A stretch of 39,396 nt of DNA, taken from Burkholderiales bacterium (GTDB lineage: Bacteria > Pseudomonadota > Gammaproteobacteria > Burkholderiales > Burkholderiaceae_C). The notes beneath the pieces are model-generated. The model had not been told where the DNA came from and did no database searches. It saw only the letters and a program-made list of their open reading frames with translations. A program made the position numbers and the translations under genes. The DNA lies in contig JAFKGE010000047.1 in assembly GCA_017307865.1 (NCBI GenBank), positions 1-39,396 on the forward strand, read 5' to 3'. The stretch's first letter is position 1. Every line of letters begins with the position of its first letter. This document shows positions 27,463 through 36,209 of this stretch, piece by piece.

Positions 27463-28884
27463 TTATTCGATCGCCTTGGTGATCTCTTCCACCACCTTCT
27501 TGGCGTCGCCGAACACCATCATGGTCTTGTCCATGTAGAACAGCTCGTTGTCCAGCCCCGCATAGCCGGCCGCCATGGAGCGCTTGTTGACGATCACGGT
27601 CTTGGCCTTGTAGGCCTCCAGGATCGGCATGCCGTAGATCGGGCTGCCCTTTTGCAGCGCGGCGGGGTTCACCACGTCGTTGGCGCCCAGGATCATGGCC
27701 ACGTCGGCCTGGCCGAACTCGCCGTTGATGTCGTCCATCTCGAACACCTGGTCGTAGGGCACCTCGGCCTCGGCCAGCAGCACGTTCATGTGGCCGGGCA
27801 TGCGGCCGGCCACGGGGTGGATGGCGTACTTGACGTCGATGCCCTTGTCGGTGAGCTTTTGCACCATTTCTTTCACCGCATGCTGCGCGCGCGCCACCGC
27901 CAGGCCGTAGCCGGGCACGATGATCACGCTGTCGGCGTTACCCAGCATGAAGGCCACGTCGTCGGGGCTGCCGCTCTTGACCGGGCGCTGCTCCTGCTTG
28001 CCGCCGGCGGTGGCCGTCTCGCCGCCGAAGCCGCCCAGGATCACGCTCAGGAAGGCGCGGTTCATCGCCTTGCACATGATGAAGGACAGGATGGCGCCCG
28101 AGCTGCCCACCAGCGAGCCGGCGATGATCAGCATGCTGTTGTTGAGCGAAAAGCCGATGCCGGCCGCCGCCCAGCCCGAGTAGCTGTTGAGCATGGAGAT
28201 CACCACCGGCATGTCGGCGCCGCCGATCGGGATGATCAGCGTCACGCCGATGACGAAGCCCAGCAGGCACACCAGCGCGAAGTCCCAGTTGCTTTGCGAG
28301 TGCCAGAAGCCGTAGATGAAGAAGATCGCCGCCAGGCCCAGCAGCAGGTTCAGCCAGTGCTGGCCGGCAAACTGCACCGGCGCGCCCTGGAACAGCCGGA
28401 ACTTGCTCTTGCCCGACAGCTTGCCCCAGGCGATCACCGAGCCGCTGAAGGTGACCGCGCCGATGAAGGCACCCAGCGCCAGCTCGATGCGGTTGCCGCC
28501 CGGAATGGCCTCGCCCACCTGCGCCACGATGCCCAGCGCGTGCGGCTCGATCACCGTGGCTGCCGCGATGCACACCGCCGCCAGGCCGATCATGCTGTGG
28601 AAGAAGGCGATCAGCTCGGGCATCTGGGTCATCTCGACCGTCTTGGCGCGCCAGGCGCCGTAGCCGCCGCCGATGACCAGGCCCAGCAGCACCCAGCCCA
28701 GGCCGGCCATGGAGCCCGAGAGCTTGACGATCAGCGCCGCCGTGGTCAGCACGGCAATCGCCATGCCGACCATGCCGAACAGGTTGCCGCGGATCGACGA
28801 GGTGGGGTGCGACAGGCCCTTCAAGGCCTGGATGAAGCAGACGCTGGCGATCAGGTACAGCAGCGCGACGAGGTTCATGCTCAT
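27463..28884 (-). CDS. pntB: NAD(P) transhydrogenase subunit beta
   Basis: A 473-aa membrane subunit of the proton-translocating transhydrogenase, making NADPH from NADH with the proton gradient. About nine membrane helices fill residues 5-260. The C-terminal NADP-binding domain (about 290-473) has VIIVPGYGLAVARAQHAV and IHPVAGRMPGHMNVLLAEA. GGAG lies 8 nt before ATG 28884; a second ATG at 28878 is also possible. It ends the operon before the terminator. Confidence 0.95.
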   Translation of the reverse strand: MSMNLVALLYLIASVCFIQALKGLSHPTSSIRGNLFGMVGMAIAVLTTAALIVKLSGSMAGLGWVLLGLVIGGGYGAWRAKTVEMTQMPELIAFFHSMIGLAAVCIAAATVIEPHALGIVAQVGEAIPGGNRIELALGAFIGAVTFSGSVIAWGKLSGKSKFRLFQGAPVQFAGQHWLNLLLGLAAIFFIYGFWHSQSNWDFALVCLLGFVIGVTLIIPIGGADMPVVISMLNSYSGWAAAGIGFSLNNSMLIIAGSLVGSSGAILSFIMCKAMNRAFLSVILGGFGGETATAGGKQEQRPVKSGSPDDVAFMLGNADSVIIVPGYGLAVARAQHAVKEMVQKLTDKGIDVKYAIHPVAGRMPGHMNVLLAEAEVPYDQVFEMDDINGEFGQADVAMILGANDVVNPAALQKGSPIYGMPILEAYKAKTVIVNKRSMAAGYAGLDNELFYMDKTMMVFGDAKKVVEEITKAIE

Positions 28885-28896
28885 GCCATCCGCTCC

Positions 28897-29226
28897 TTAT
28901 TTTGCAGCGCCTTGCGCTTGTTCCGCCTTGGCTGGGCGCTCTTTTTTCTTGAACATCTCGAGCATGCGCCGGGTCACCAGGAAGCCGCCGAAGATGTTGA
29001 CCGAGGCCAGCGCCACCGCCGCCACGCCCAGCAGCTTGGGAAACCAGTCGCCGGTCAGCGCGGCGGCCAGCATGGCGCCGACCACGACGATGGCCGAGAT
29101 GGCGTTGGTGACGGCCATCAGCGGCGTGTGCAGCGCCGGCGTGACGGTCCACACCACGTGGTAGCCCACGTAAATGGCCAGCACGAAGATGGTCAGGTTG
29201 ATCAGGGTGTGGGATACGACATCCAT
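28897..29226 (-). CDS. pntAb: NAD(P) transhydrogenase subunit alpha, membrane part
   Basis: A 109-aa membrane piece that corresponds to the C-terminal helices of E. coli PntA, here a separate gene as in Rhodospirillum. Three helices are evident (about 5-27, 33-58, 63-85), with [21 protein letters not shown] as the most conserved stretch. It lies 12 bp before pntB. The split PntA arrangement is common in many proteobacteria. Confidence 0.92.
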   Translation of the reverse strand: MDVVSHTLINLTIFVLAIYVGYHVVWTVTPALHTPLMAVTNAISAIVVVGAMLAAALTGDWFPKLLGVAAVALASVNIFGGFLVTRRMLEMFKKKERPAKAEQAQGAAK

Positions 29227-29270
29227 GGGTGGGCTCCTCGAAATCTCGGGTCGGGCCGCGCGGCGCGGGC

Positions 29271-30113
29271 CTATTGGCGGTCGGCGCGCGGGGCGCGGGC
29301 GGGCGGCGGCGCGGGCGGGTTCACCTGCACGGCGGTGGCGGCGGGCGGCGCCGTCACCACCGCCGGCGCGGCGGCGGGCGCGGGCGTGGCCAGCGGGGCT
29401 GAAAACGGAAACGGCGGCACGCGCAGCGCGCCCCCGGCGGCGGCGGCCTGCGTGGCGTGCGCGAACTGGCGCGCCCAGGCCTGGCCGGTGCCGCCGCTGA
29501 CCAGAAAATCGTAGTTGTTGCGCGTCACCGGCTCCAGCAGCGCCGGGTTGACCAGCGCCACGGCCTCCACCGCGTCGCCGGTGCCCGTGGCGCGGTCGCT
29601 GATCCAGGCACGCGGGCGCGCGGCCCAGCCGCGGGCGTCGATCCAGCGCTCCAGCACCGGGTTTTGCTGCTGCAGCCAGTGGTCGAAGTCGGCGTCGCGG
29701 CGCATGCGCAGGCAGCCGGCGGCGTCCTTCACGTCCAGCCGGCCGGGCGCGGCGCAGCTGCTGCCGCCGCCGGCCACGCGCTGCACCAGCACCAGCGCCA
29801 GCCACTGGCCGTCGGCGCGCTGCAGGCCGGCCACGCGCGTGGGCACGCTGGCGCCGCTGGCGGGCGCGGGGCCCACGCCGGCCAGCCAGGGCGCGTCGTA
29901 GGCGCCCAGGTCGTACCAGCGGCCGATGGCGCTGGGCGGCACCTCGATGGCGGGGGCGGATTCGGCGCCCTGCGGTGCGGCGGCCACGGCCGGGCCGCCG
30001 GCCGGCGCCGAGGCCAGCGGGGCGTTGGCGCAGGCGCCCAGCACCAGCGCGGCGGCCAGCGCCAGGCCGGTGGCGCCGCGGCGAAGAAGAGGGGAGGAAG
30101 CGATCATGGGCAT
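29271..30113 (-). CDS. uncharacterised lipoprotein within the pnt operon
   Basis: A 280-aa protein I do not recognise. The N-terminus has two Arg, a hydrophobic stretch and a lipobox LGAC with Cys28, so it should be an outer- or inner-membrane lipoprotein. The middle (about 60-215) has a globular look with [15 protein letters not shown], a [14 protein letters not shown] segment and Cys residues at GSSCAAP and AGCLRMR. The C-terminus (about 235-280) is Ala/Pro-rich and disordered. It is placed between pntAa and pntAb on the same strand, 16 bp after pntAa and 44 bp before pntAb, so it is co-transcribed with the transhydrogenase. Start 30107 is an alternative. Confidence 0.75.
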   Translation of the reverse strand: MPMIASSPLLRRGATGLALAAALVLGACANAPLASAPAGGPAVAAAPQGAESAPAIEVPPSAIGRWYDLGAYDAPWLAGVGPAPASGASVPTRVAGLQRADGQWLALVLVQRVAGGGSSCAAPGRLDVKDAAGCLRMRRDADFDHWLQQQNPVLERWIDARGWAARPRAWISDRATGTGDAVEAVALVNPALLEPVTRNNYDFLVSGGTGQAWARQFAHATQAAAAGGALRVPPFPFSAPLATPAPAAAPAVVTAPPAATAVQVNPPAPPPARAPRADRQ

Positions 30114-30129
30114 GGCGCGGGGCGGCGCG

Positions 30130-31293
30130 TCAGGACTTGCGGGTGACGGCGCCCTGGTGCGCCATCAGGCAGGCGGCGACGATGTCGTCTTCCGGGTCGA
30201 TGCGAAAGGCGCTGGCCGGCTCGCCCTTGGGTGCCGGCGGCAGCACCAGCTTGAGAAAGTCGAGCACGTTGCGCGCGTACAGGCTGCTGGCGTCGGCACC
30301 CACCAGCGCGGCCAGGTTGGTCTCGCCGACGATCACCACGCCGTGCTTCATCACGGTCTGGTCGGCCACCGTCAGCGGGCAGTTGCCGCCCACCGTGCCG
30401 TCGGCGTTGGGCGCGCCCTTGCCGGCCGCCATGTCGATGATGACCGAGCCGGGCTTCATGCTCTTGACCATGTCCTCGGTGATCAGCACCGGCGCGGCGC
30501 GGCCGGGGATCAGCGCGGTGGAGATCACCACGTCGGCCTGGGCCACCCGCTTGGCGACCTCGACCTTCTGCCGGTCGAGCCAGCTTTGCGGCATCGGCCG
30601 GGCGTAGCCGCCCACGCCCTCGGCGGCTTCTTTCTCCTCGGCGGTCTCGTAGGGCACGTCGATGAACTTGCCGCCCAGCGATTCGATCTGCTCCTTCACG
30701 CTGGGGCGCACGTCGCTGGCCTCGATGACGGCGCCCAGGCGCTTGGCGGTGGCGATCGCCTGCAGGCCGGCCACGCCCACGCCCAGGATGACCACGCGCG
30801 CCGCCTTCACGGTGCCGGCGGCCGTCATCAGCATGGGAAAGAACTTCTGGTAGCGGTCGGCCGCCATGATGACGGCCTTGTAGCCGGCGATGTTGGCCTG
30901 GGATGACAGCACGTCCATGCTTTGCGCGCGCGTGGTGCGCGGCGCGGCTTCGAGCGCGAAGGCGGTCAGGTTGGCGGCGGCCAGGCGCTGCAGGCCCTCG
31001 GCGTTGAAGGGCTCCAGCATGCCCACCAGCACCGCGCCCGGCTTCATCTGCGCCAGCTCGGCCGGTGCCGGGCTGCGCACCTTCAGCACCATGTCGGCGC
31101 CTAGGGCGGCGGCGCCGTCCACCAGCTGCGCGCCGGCGGCGGCATAGGCCTCGTCGGTCACGCTGGCGCGCACGCCGGCGCCGGCCTGCACGCTCACCGC
31201 ATGGCCCTGCGCCACCAGTTTCTTGACCGTTTCCGGGGTCGCGGCCACGCGGCTTTCGCCGGCGGCCGTTTCGGCGGGGACGCCAATCAGCAT
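30130..31293 (-). CDS. pntAa: NAD(P) transhydrogenase subunit alpha, NAD-binding part
   Basis: A 387-aa soluble NAD(H)-binding subunit (domain I), similar to alanine dehydrogenase. It begins MLIGVPAETAAGESRVAATPE and has the Rossmann motif VVILGVGVAGLQAIATAKRLG with EASDVR at the strand end, and SVIIDMAAGKGAPN. AGGAG lies upstream of ATG 31293. First gene of the operon; divergent from the Nudix gene 171 bp away. Confidence 0.95.
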   Translation of the reverse strand: MLIGVPAETAAGESRVAATPETVKKLVAQGHAVSVQAGAGVRASVTDEAYAAAGAQLVDGAAALGADMVLKVRSPAPAELAQMKPGAVLVGMLEPFNAEGLQRLAAANLTAFALEAAPRTTRAQSMDVLSSQANIAGYKAVIMAADRYQKFFPMLMTAAGTVKAARVVILGVGVAGLQAIATAKRLGAVIEASDVRPSVKEQIESLGGKFIDVPYETAEEKEAAEGVGGYARPMPQSWLDRQKVEVAKRVAQADVVISTALIPGRAAPVLITEDMVKSMKPGSVIIDMAAGKGAPNADGTVGGNCPLTVADQTVMKHGVVIVGETNLAALVGADASSLYARNVLDFLKLVLPPAPKGEPASAFRIDPEDDIVAACLMAHQGAVTRKS

Positions 31294-31464
31294 GAAATCT
31301 TCTCCTCGTACAAGCGCTTGCGCGAAGCGGTCCGGCGCGAGCCCGCGGCCCAGTCCGGCGGGCGGGGCCTCGGCCCACGGTGTCGGGGGGCCATTGTGCT
31401 TGATTTCGGCTGGCCTACCCGGTTACGCCGTGTCGCGCCCGGACGGCTCTGCATAATCGGCGCC

Positions 31465-31947
31465 ATGAGCAAGCCCCGTTGGAGGCCGCGCGTCACCGTC
31501 GCGGCCGTGATCGAGCAGGACGGCCGCTACCTGCTGGTGGAGGAAAACACCGCGGACGGCCTGCGCCTGAACACCCCCGCCGGCCACCTGGAGCCGGGCG
31601 AGTCGCCGCAGGACGGCGCGGTGCGCGAGGCGCTGGAGGAAACCGCGCGCGTCTTCACGCCCAGCGCCCTGCTGGGGGTGTACCTGGCCGCCTCGCCCGA
31701 CGCCCAAGGGCAGCCCACCACCTGGCTGCGCATCACCTACTGCGGCACGGCGGGCGAGCCCCAGCCCGGCCGCGCGCTGGACGCCGGCATCGTGCGCACC
31801 CTGTGGCTGACGCCCGAGGGGCTGCGCGCCAGCCAGGCCCGCCACCGCAGCCCGCTGGTGCTGCGCTGCGTGGAAGACCACCTGCGCGGCCAGCGCTTCG
31901 GCCTGGATGCGGTGCAGGCGCACGCCTCGGCGCTGGGTTTGAAGTGA
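31465..31947 (+). CDS. Nudix hydrolase (NudJ/YmfB-like)
   Basis: A 160-aa Nudix hydrolase. The box starts at Gly40 and reads GHLEPGESPQDGAVREALEE, with Glu46, Arg54, Glu55, Glu58 and Glu59; the usual Gly near its end is Ala61. Family resemblance (VTVAAVIEQDGRYLLVEE at the start and a TAGEPQ segment) is to NudJ, the E. coli thiamine pyrophosphate/HMP-PP phosphatase, but the substrate is not fixed. CATAAT lies 7 nt before ATG and there is no ribosome binding site. The usual mnmA neighbour is missing; a TSUP permease follows. Confidence 0.88.
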   Translation: MSKPRWRPRVTVAAVIEQDGRYLLVEENTADGLRLNTPAGHLEPGESPQDGAVREALEETARVFTPSALLGVYLAASPDAQGQPTTWLRITYCGTAGEPQPGRALDAGIVRTLWLTPEGLRASQARHRSPLVLRCVEDHLRGQRFGLDAVQAHASALGLK

Positions 31948-32003
31948 AATCGGCCCCTGACGCCCGCCGGATGTGCGCGAGCAGCTATCAATATCGTAGT
32001 AAT
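31946..32003 (-). repeat. 60-bp intergenic repeat, copy R7
   Basis: Minus-strand copy filling the gap between the Nudix gene and the permease. Head TATTGATAGCTG, core GCTCGCGCACATCCGGCG, then GGGCGTCAGGGGCCGATTTC. Its ends coincide with the Nudix stop (31945-31947) and the permease ATG (32002). Confidence 0.82.
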
Positions 32004-32760
32004 GGCGGGTGATGTGCTGACCTGGGCCGTGCTGGCGGCGGCGGCGTTCGGCGCCGGCGTGCTCAACGCCATGGCCGGCGGTGGCACCTTTCTGACCTTT
32101 CCGGCGCTGGTGTGGGCGGGCGTGCCGCCGATCGCGGCCAACGCCACCAGCGCGCTGGCGGTGTGCCCGGGCTACTTCGGCAGCGTGGCGGGCTTTCGGC
32201 GCGAGCTGGCGGCCCTGCCGCGCGCGCTGCTGGGGCGCGAAATGGCGATCAGCGCCGTCGGCGGCGTGGCCGGCGCCCTGCTGCTGCTGGTGACGCCGCC
32301 CCAGGTGTTTGCCGGCGTGGTGCCCTGGCTGCTGCTGCTGGCCACCGTGCTGTTCGCCGCCGGCCCGCGCCTGGCGCGCTGGAGCGCGGGCGAGGGCGGC
32401 AGCCGCCTGGCCGCCTGGCGCGCGCCCGGCCTGCTGCTGGCGACGGCCTACGGCGGTTACTTCAACGGCGGCGTCGGCATCCTGTTGCTGGCGCTGTACC
32501 TGCTGGTCGGCGAGACGCGGCTCACCACCGCCAACGCGCTCAAGAACCTCAACTCGTCCGTGCTGTCGGTGCTGTCGGTGGCCGCCTTCGCCCTGGGCGG
32601 CGCCATCGTCTGGGGGCCGGCGCTGCTGATGGCCGTGTTCGCCACCGTCGGCGGCGTGGCCGGCGCCCGCCTGGCCCGGCGCCTGCCGACAGCCTGGGTG
32701 CGCGCCATCGTCATCGCCACGGGGCTGGTGATGAGCGTGCTGTTCTTCGTGCGGGCGTAG
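32002..32760 (+). CDS. TSUP family transporter (TauE/SafE, sulfite/sulfonate exporter-like)
   Basis: A 252-aa inner-membrane permease of the TSUP family with about eight helices. Motifs are GAGVLNAMAGGGTFLTFPAL near the N-terminus and GGYFNGGVGILLLALYLL near the start of the second half, the two half-repeats of the family. VGETRLTTANALKNLNSSVL lies between helices. Substrates of the family include sulfite, sulfoacetate and other organosulfur anions; which applies here is unknown. Start ATG 32002 lies at the edge of repeat R7 and lacks a clear ribosome binding site. Confidence 0.87.
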   Translation: MAGDVLTWAVLAAAAFGAGVLNAMAGGGTFLTFPALVWAGVPPIAANATSALAVCPGYFGSVAGFRRELAALPRALLGREMAISAVGGVAGALLLLVTPPQVFAGVVPWLLLLATVLFAAGPRLARWSAGEGGSRLAAWRAPGLLLATAYGGYFNGGVGILLLALYLLVGETRLTTANALKNLNSSVLSVLSVAAFALGGAIVWGPALLMAVFATVGGVAGARLARRLPTAWVRAIVIATGLVMSVLFFVRA

Positions 32761-32804
32761 GCGCTTCAGCCGATCGGCGCGCCGGGCGCCGGCTCAGCCG
32801 CGGC

Positions 32805-33962
32805 TCACTTGATCCACAGGCGCACGGCGTCCCAGGCGCGGCCCAGGAAGCCCGACTCCTTGACGGCGTCCAGCGCCACCAGCGGCACCTCGGCCAGGGG
32901 CTGGCCGTTCTGCGTGATCTTGAGCGTGGCCACCACCTGGTCCTTCTTGAAGGGGGCGATCAGCGGCTCGGGGCGCGCCACCTCGGTCTTGACCTGGGCG
33001 GCGCTGCCGGCGGGCACCGACACCACGATCGGCGTCAGGCTGCCCAGCTTGAGCTCGCTGGTCTTGCCCTTCCAGACGCGCGGCGTGGCCACGGCCTGGC
33101 CGGCGTCGAACAGCTTGACGTCTTCCCAGGCGGTGTAGCCCCAGTTGAGCAGCTTCTGCGATTCGTTGGCGCGCGCGCTGTCGCTGGTGGCGCCCAGCAG
33201 CACCGACACCAGGCGGCGGCCCTTGAGGTTGGGAAAGTCGCGCGCCGCGGTGGCCACCAGGCAGTAGCCGGCGGCCTTGGTGTGGCCGGTCTTCAGGCCG
33301 TCCACCGTGGGGTCGCGAAACAGCAGGGTGTTGCGGTTGGTGTCGTTGCTGGCCGGGGTGCCGGGGTAGCGGTACTTCTTGATGGCGAAGTACTTCACGT
33401 CCTCCGGAAAGTCCTGCATCAGCCGCGCCGACAGCGCGGCCAGGTCGCGCGCGGTGGTGACGTGGGCCGGGTCGGGCAGGCCGTCGACGTTGACGTAGTG
33501 CGTGTTCTTCAGGCCCAGCGCCTTGGCCTGGTCGTTCATCATCTCGACGAAGCGCTCCACCGTGCCGCCCACGCCCTCGGCCAGGGCCACGGTGGCATCG
33601 TTGCCCGACTGCACCAGCATGCCCTTGATCAGGTCTTCCACCGGCACCTGCATCTTGGGGTCGATGAACATGCGCGAGCCGGGCGTCTTCCAGGCGCGCT
33701 CGCTCACCGGCAGCGTCTGCGTCAGGCTGACCTTCTTGGCGCGCAGGGCGTCGAACACCACGTAGGCGGTCATCAGCTTGGTGAGCGAGGCCGGCTCCAC
33801 CGGCGCGTCCATGTCCTTGCCGGCCAGGATCTGGCCCGAGCTGAGGTCCATCAGCAGGTAGGCCTTGGCGGCGACCTCGGGCGGCTGCGGCGCCTGCGCG
33901 TGCGCCAGCAGCGCGGCGCTGGACAGGGTGAGGACGGCAAGGGAGCGGAGCAGGCGGTTCAT
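32805..33962 (-). CDS. dacC: D-alanyl-D-alanine carboxypeptidase (PBP5/6 type)
   Basis: A 385-aa low-molecular-mass penicillin-binding protein that trims the last D-Ala from peptidoglycan peptides. Signal peptide residues 1-22, ending AHA. Catalytic motifs are complete: SLTK (59-62), SGN (119-121) and KTG (224-226). The C-terminal domain ends with an amphipathic membrane-anchoring helix (FLGRAWDAVRLWIK). It follows the hydrolase by 35 bp. The gene letter among dacA, dacC and dacD is uncertain. Confidence 0.92.
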   Translation of the reverse strand: MNRLLRSLAVLTLSSAALLAHAQAPQPPEVAAKAYLLMDLSSGQILAGKDMDAPVEPASLTKLMTAYVVFDALRAKKVSLTQTLPVSERAWKTPGSRMFIDPKMQVPVEDLIKGMLVQSGNDATVALAEGVGGTVERFVEMMNDQAKALGLKNTHYVNVDGLPDPAHVTTARDLAALSARLMQDFPEDVKYFAIKKYRYPGTPASNDTNRNTLLFRDPTVDGLKTGHTKAAGYCLVATAARDFPNLKGRRLVSVLLGATSDSARANESQKLLNWGYTAWEDVKLFDAGQAVATPRVWKGKTSELKLGSLTPIVVSVPAGSAAQVKTEVARPEPLIAPFKKDQVVATLKITQNGQPLAEVPLVALDAVKESGFLGRAWDAVRLWIK

Positions 33963-33997
33963 CGGTTTGGGCAAGGGGGAAAAAATGTTGGGGTGGT

Positions 33998-34636
33998 TCA
34001 AGCGCGCACGTGGCGCATCACCAGGGACTTGAGCAGCGGCAGCTGCCCGTGAAAAAAGTGGCCGCCGCCGGGCACCACGGTGATCGGCAGGCTTTGCGGG
34101 CGCGCCCAGTCGAGCACGGCGGCCAGCGGCACGGTGTCGTCGCGCTCGCCATGGATGACCAGGGTGGCGGGGTGCAGTTCCGCCACGATCGGCGCCACCG
34201 CGAAGTTCTCGGCCGCCGTGCCGATGAGCACCACGCGCTCGATCGCGCGCCGGCCCTGCAGCGCGGCGACGGCCTGGCTGGCGACGAAGGCGCCGAAGGA
34301 GAAGCCCGCGATCAGCAGCGGCGCGGCGGCCGGCGCCTGCTGCTCGATGGCGGCCAGCATGTCCTGCAGCTCGCCGCGGCCCTCGTCGTAGGCGCCCTGG
34401 CTGGCGCCCACGCCGCGAAAATTGAAGCGCAGCGCGCGCCAGCCGCACTGCACGCAGGCGCGCGCCACGGTCTGCACCACCTTGTTGGTCATGGTGCCGC
34501 CAAACTGCGGGTGGGGGTGGGCGATGACGGCGGTGCCGCGCGGGGCGGCGCCGTCGGCCGGCAGGGGGGTGTCGAGCAGGGCCTCGATCGCGCCGGCGGG
34601 GCCGGGCAGCGTGAGCGATTGGGTCAAGGCGTTCAT
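33998..34636 (-). CDS. alpha/beta hydrolase (COG2945 type)
   Basis: A 212-aa alpha/beta-hydrolase. The nucleophile elbow GFSFG gives Ser113, the acid is Asp166 or Asp167 in HGERDDTVP, and the base His193 in GGGHFFHG. The oxyanion region HPHPQFGGTMTNKVV is the mark of the COG2945 subfamily of predicted esterases with unknown substrate. Small size and lack of a signal peptide suggest a cytoplasmic enzyme. Repeat R8 touches its 5' end. Confidence 0.85.
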   Translation of the reverse strand: MNALTQSLTLPGPAGAIEALLDTPLPADGAAPRGTAVIAHPHPQFGGTMTNKVVQTVARACVQCGWRALRFNFRGVGASQGAYDEGRGELQDMLAAIEQQAPAAAPLLIAGFSFGAFVASQAVAALQGRRAIERVVLIGTAAENFAVAPIVAELHPATLVIHGERDDTVPLAAVLDWARPQSLPITVVPGGGHFFHGQLPLLKSLVMRHVRA

Positions 34637-34637
34637 C

Positions 34638-34697
34638 AGCTATTTAAATTATAGCTACCGGCGCTTGCCACATCCGCGCCAGAACGTGAAAAAGCTT
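34638..34697 (+). repeat. 60-bp intergenic repeat, copy R8 (degenerate)
   Basis: Head AGCTATTTAAATTATAGCT, a perfect palindrome with one odd base, then GCGCTTGCCACATCC and AGAACGTGAAAAAGC. The second half is clearly worn. It fills the 93-bp gap between the ferredoxin and hydrolase genes. Confidence 0.75.
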
Positions 34698-34729
34698 GTA
34701 AACGGCGGGGCGCGGGGCGGCGGCCGGGC

Positions 34730-35074
34730 TCAGCGGCCCACGTCCGGCGGCAGCAGCAGGCGCTCGACCACCTGGCCGTTCTTGAGGTGCGCCTCGATGA
34801 TCTCGTCGATGTCGCTGCTGTCCACGTACGAGTACCAGGTGCCCTCGGGGTACACCACGGCCACCGGCGCGCCGGCGCAGCGGTCCAGGCAGCCCGACTT
34901 GTTGACGCGCACCTTGCCGACACCGGCCAGGCCCTCGGCCTTGACGCGCGCCTTGCAGTGATCGAAGGCGGCCTGGGCGCCGTGGTCGGCGCAGCAGTTT
35001 TCACCGTTGCTGCGCTGGTTCAGGCAAAAGAAGATGTGGCGCTGGTAGTAGGGCGGTGCGGCGGGGGTGCTCAT
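34730..35074 (-). CDS. (2Fe-2S) ferredoxin domain-containing protein (thioredoxin-like)
   Basis: A 114-aa thioredoxin-like [2Fe-2S] protein. Candidate ligands are Cys17 and Cys27 (or 28) in FFCLNQRSNGENCC and Cys62, Cys66 in GCLDRCAGAP, the pattern of this family. The Tyr-rich YYQRHIFFC start and a C-terminal DSSDIDEIIEAHL are normal. Its ATG overlaps the VanZ-like gene stop by four bases (ATGA), so translation is coupled. The partner reaction is unknown. Confidence 0.87.
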   Translation of the reverse strand: MSTPAAPPYYQRHIFFCLNQRSNGENCCADHGAQAAFDHCKARVKAEGLAGVGKVRVNKSGCLDRCAGAPVAVVYPEGTWYSYVDSSDIDEIIEAHLKNGQVVERLLLPPDVGR

Positions 35075-36189
35075 GGCGCGATTTTAGGCACCGGCGTGCG
35101 CGCGAGGGTGCGCGCCGCCAGCCAGGCCAGCAGGGCAAAGGGCCACAGCCAGCCCAGCCACTGGGCCAGGCCGTAGAAATGAATGAAGCGCCCCTGCTCC
35201 CAGTTTTGCAGCGTGGCGGCAAAGTAGACATTGGGCGTGGCGCTGTTGAGCAGCGCCAGCTGGGCCAGCACGGCCAGCAGCAGGACGACGGCGCAGGCGC
35301 GCGGCGGCAGCGCCAGCAGCAGCAGCGCCGCCAGCGCCGCCAGCGGCAGGCCGTGCTGCACCGCCGGCGTCACCCAGGCCCAGGCGTTGACCGGCCCGTA
35401 GGACAGCGCCGTCGACAGGGTGGAGACAGCGATGCCCACGCCCAGCGCGGCCAGGGCAAAGGCGGCGCGCCGCCCGCGCGGCGCGATCACGCAGTAGCCC
35501 AGCAGGCAGGGCGCCAGCGCGCCCAGCGCGACGCTGGCCGCCTCGGCCCACGGCAGCATGGGCTGCAGCTCGATGTCGCGCACCGGCAGCCAGTCCAGGA
35601 AGGGCGTGCCCTGCAGCCAGTCGCCCAGCGCGGCCTCGCTGCGCTCGATCACCTGGCCCATGCCGAAGGCCACCGGCAGCGGAAACAGCAGGCCGATCGG
35701 CCACAGCGCCAGCAGCACCAGCGCGCCGCGCGCATCGCGCGCGAACCAGCGGCGGCGCACGCGTCGCCCGTGCTCGATGGCGCCCAGGCGATCGAGCAGC
35801 GCCGCGCCCAGCGCGCCCAGCAAGCCGCCCAGGGTGTTGAAGCCCAGGTCCACGTTGGAGGCCACGCGCAGCGGCAGGTAGGACTGCAGGCATTCCATGC
35901 TGAAGGACAGCGCCGCCGTGGCCAGGCTGGCCAGCAGCGCGGCCGTCCAGCGCGCGCGCGTGCGCAGCCGCAGCGCCAGCGTCAGCAAAAAGCCCATCGG
36001 CAAATAGCCCACCAGGTTGATCGCCAGGTCGAACCCCGTCCAGTACCGCGGCCAGGGCGCGCGCAGGTAGGCCCAGGGCACGATGCCCTGGTCGCGCCAG
36101 CCGGTGAACGGAAACAGGCTGGCGTAGACGATCAGCGCCGCGTACAGCAGGGTCAGCGGCCAGGCGGTGGAGGGCGGGTGGCGTCCCAT
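35071..36189 (-). CDS. VanZ-like membrane protein
   Basis: A 372-aa membrane protein with a VanZ-like N-terminal domain: LYAALIVYASLFPFTGWRD, then DLAINLVGYLPMGFLLTLAL and SFSMECLQSYLPLRVASNVDLGFNT. About ten helices in all; the C-terminal half (about 170-372) is extra compared with VanZ itself (161 aa) and carries more helices. VanZ contributes to teicoplanin resistance in enterococci, but in proteobacteria the role is unknown. It lies 20 bp after hemJ, with the ferredoxin overlapping its stop. Confidence 0.83.
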   Translation of the reverse strand: MGRHPPSTAWPLTLLYAALIVYASLFPFTGWRDQGIVPWAYLRAPWPRYWTGFDLAINLVGYLPMGFLLTLALRLRTRARWTAALLASLATAALSFSMECLQSYLPLRVASNVDLGFNTLGGLLGALGAALLDRLGAIEHGRRVRRRWFARDARGALVLLALWPIGLLFPLPVAFGMGQVIERSEAALGDWLQGTPFLDWLPVRDIELQPMLPWAEAASVALGALAPCLLGYCVIAPRGRRAAFALAALGVGIAVSTLSTALSYGPVNAWAWVTPAVQHGLPLAALAALLLLALPPRACAVVLLLAVLAQLALLNSATPNVYFAATLQNWEQGRFIHFYGLAQWLGWLWPFALLAWLAARTLARTPVPKIAP

Positions 36190-36209
36190 GGCGGGCGCCT
36201 GGCTCGGTA

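Noticed and set aside
29271-30113. Long plus-strand frames opposite the lipoprotein gene as an alternative gene
   Set aside because: The minus-strand product has a clear signal peptide, lipobox and operon position; the plus-strand frames have none of these.
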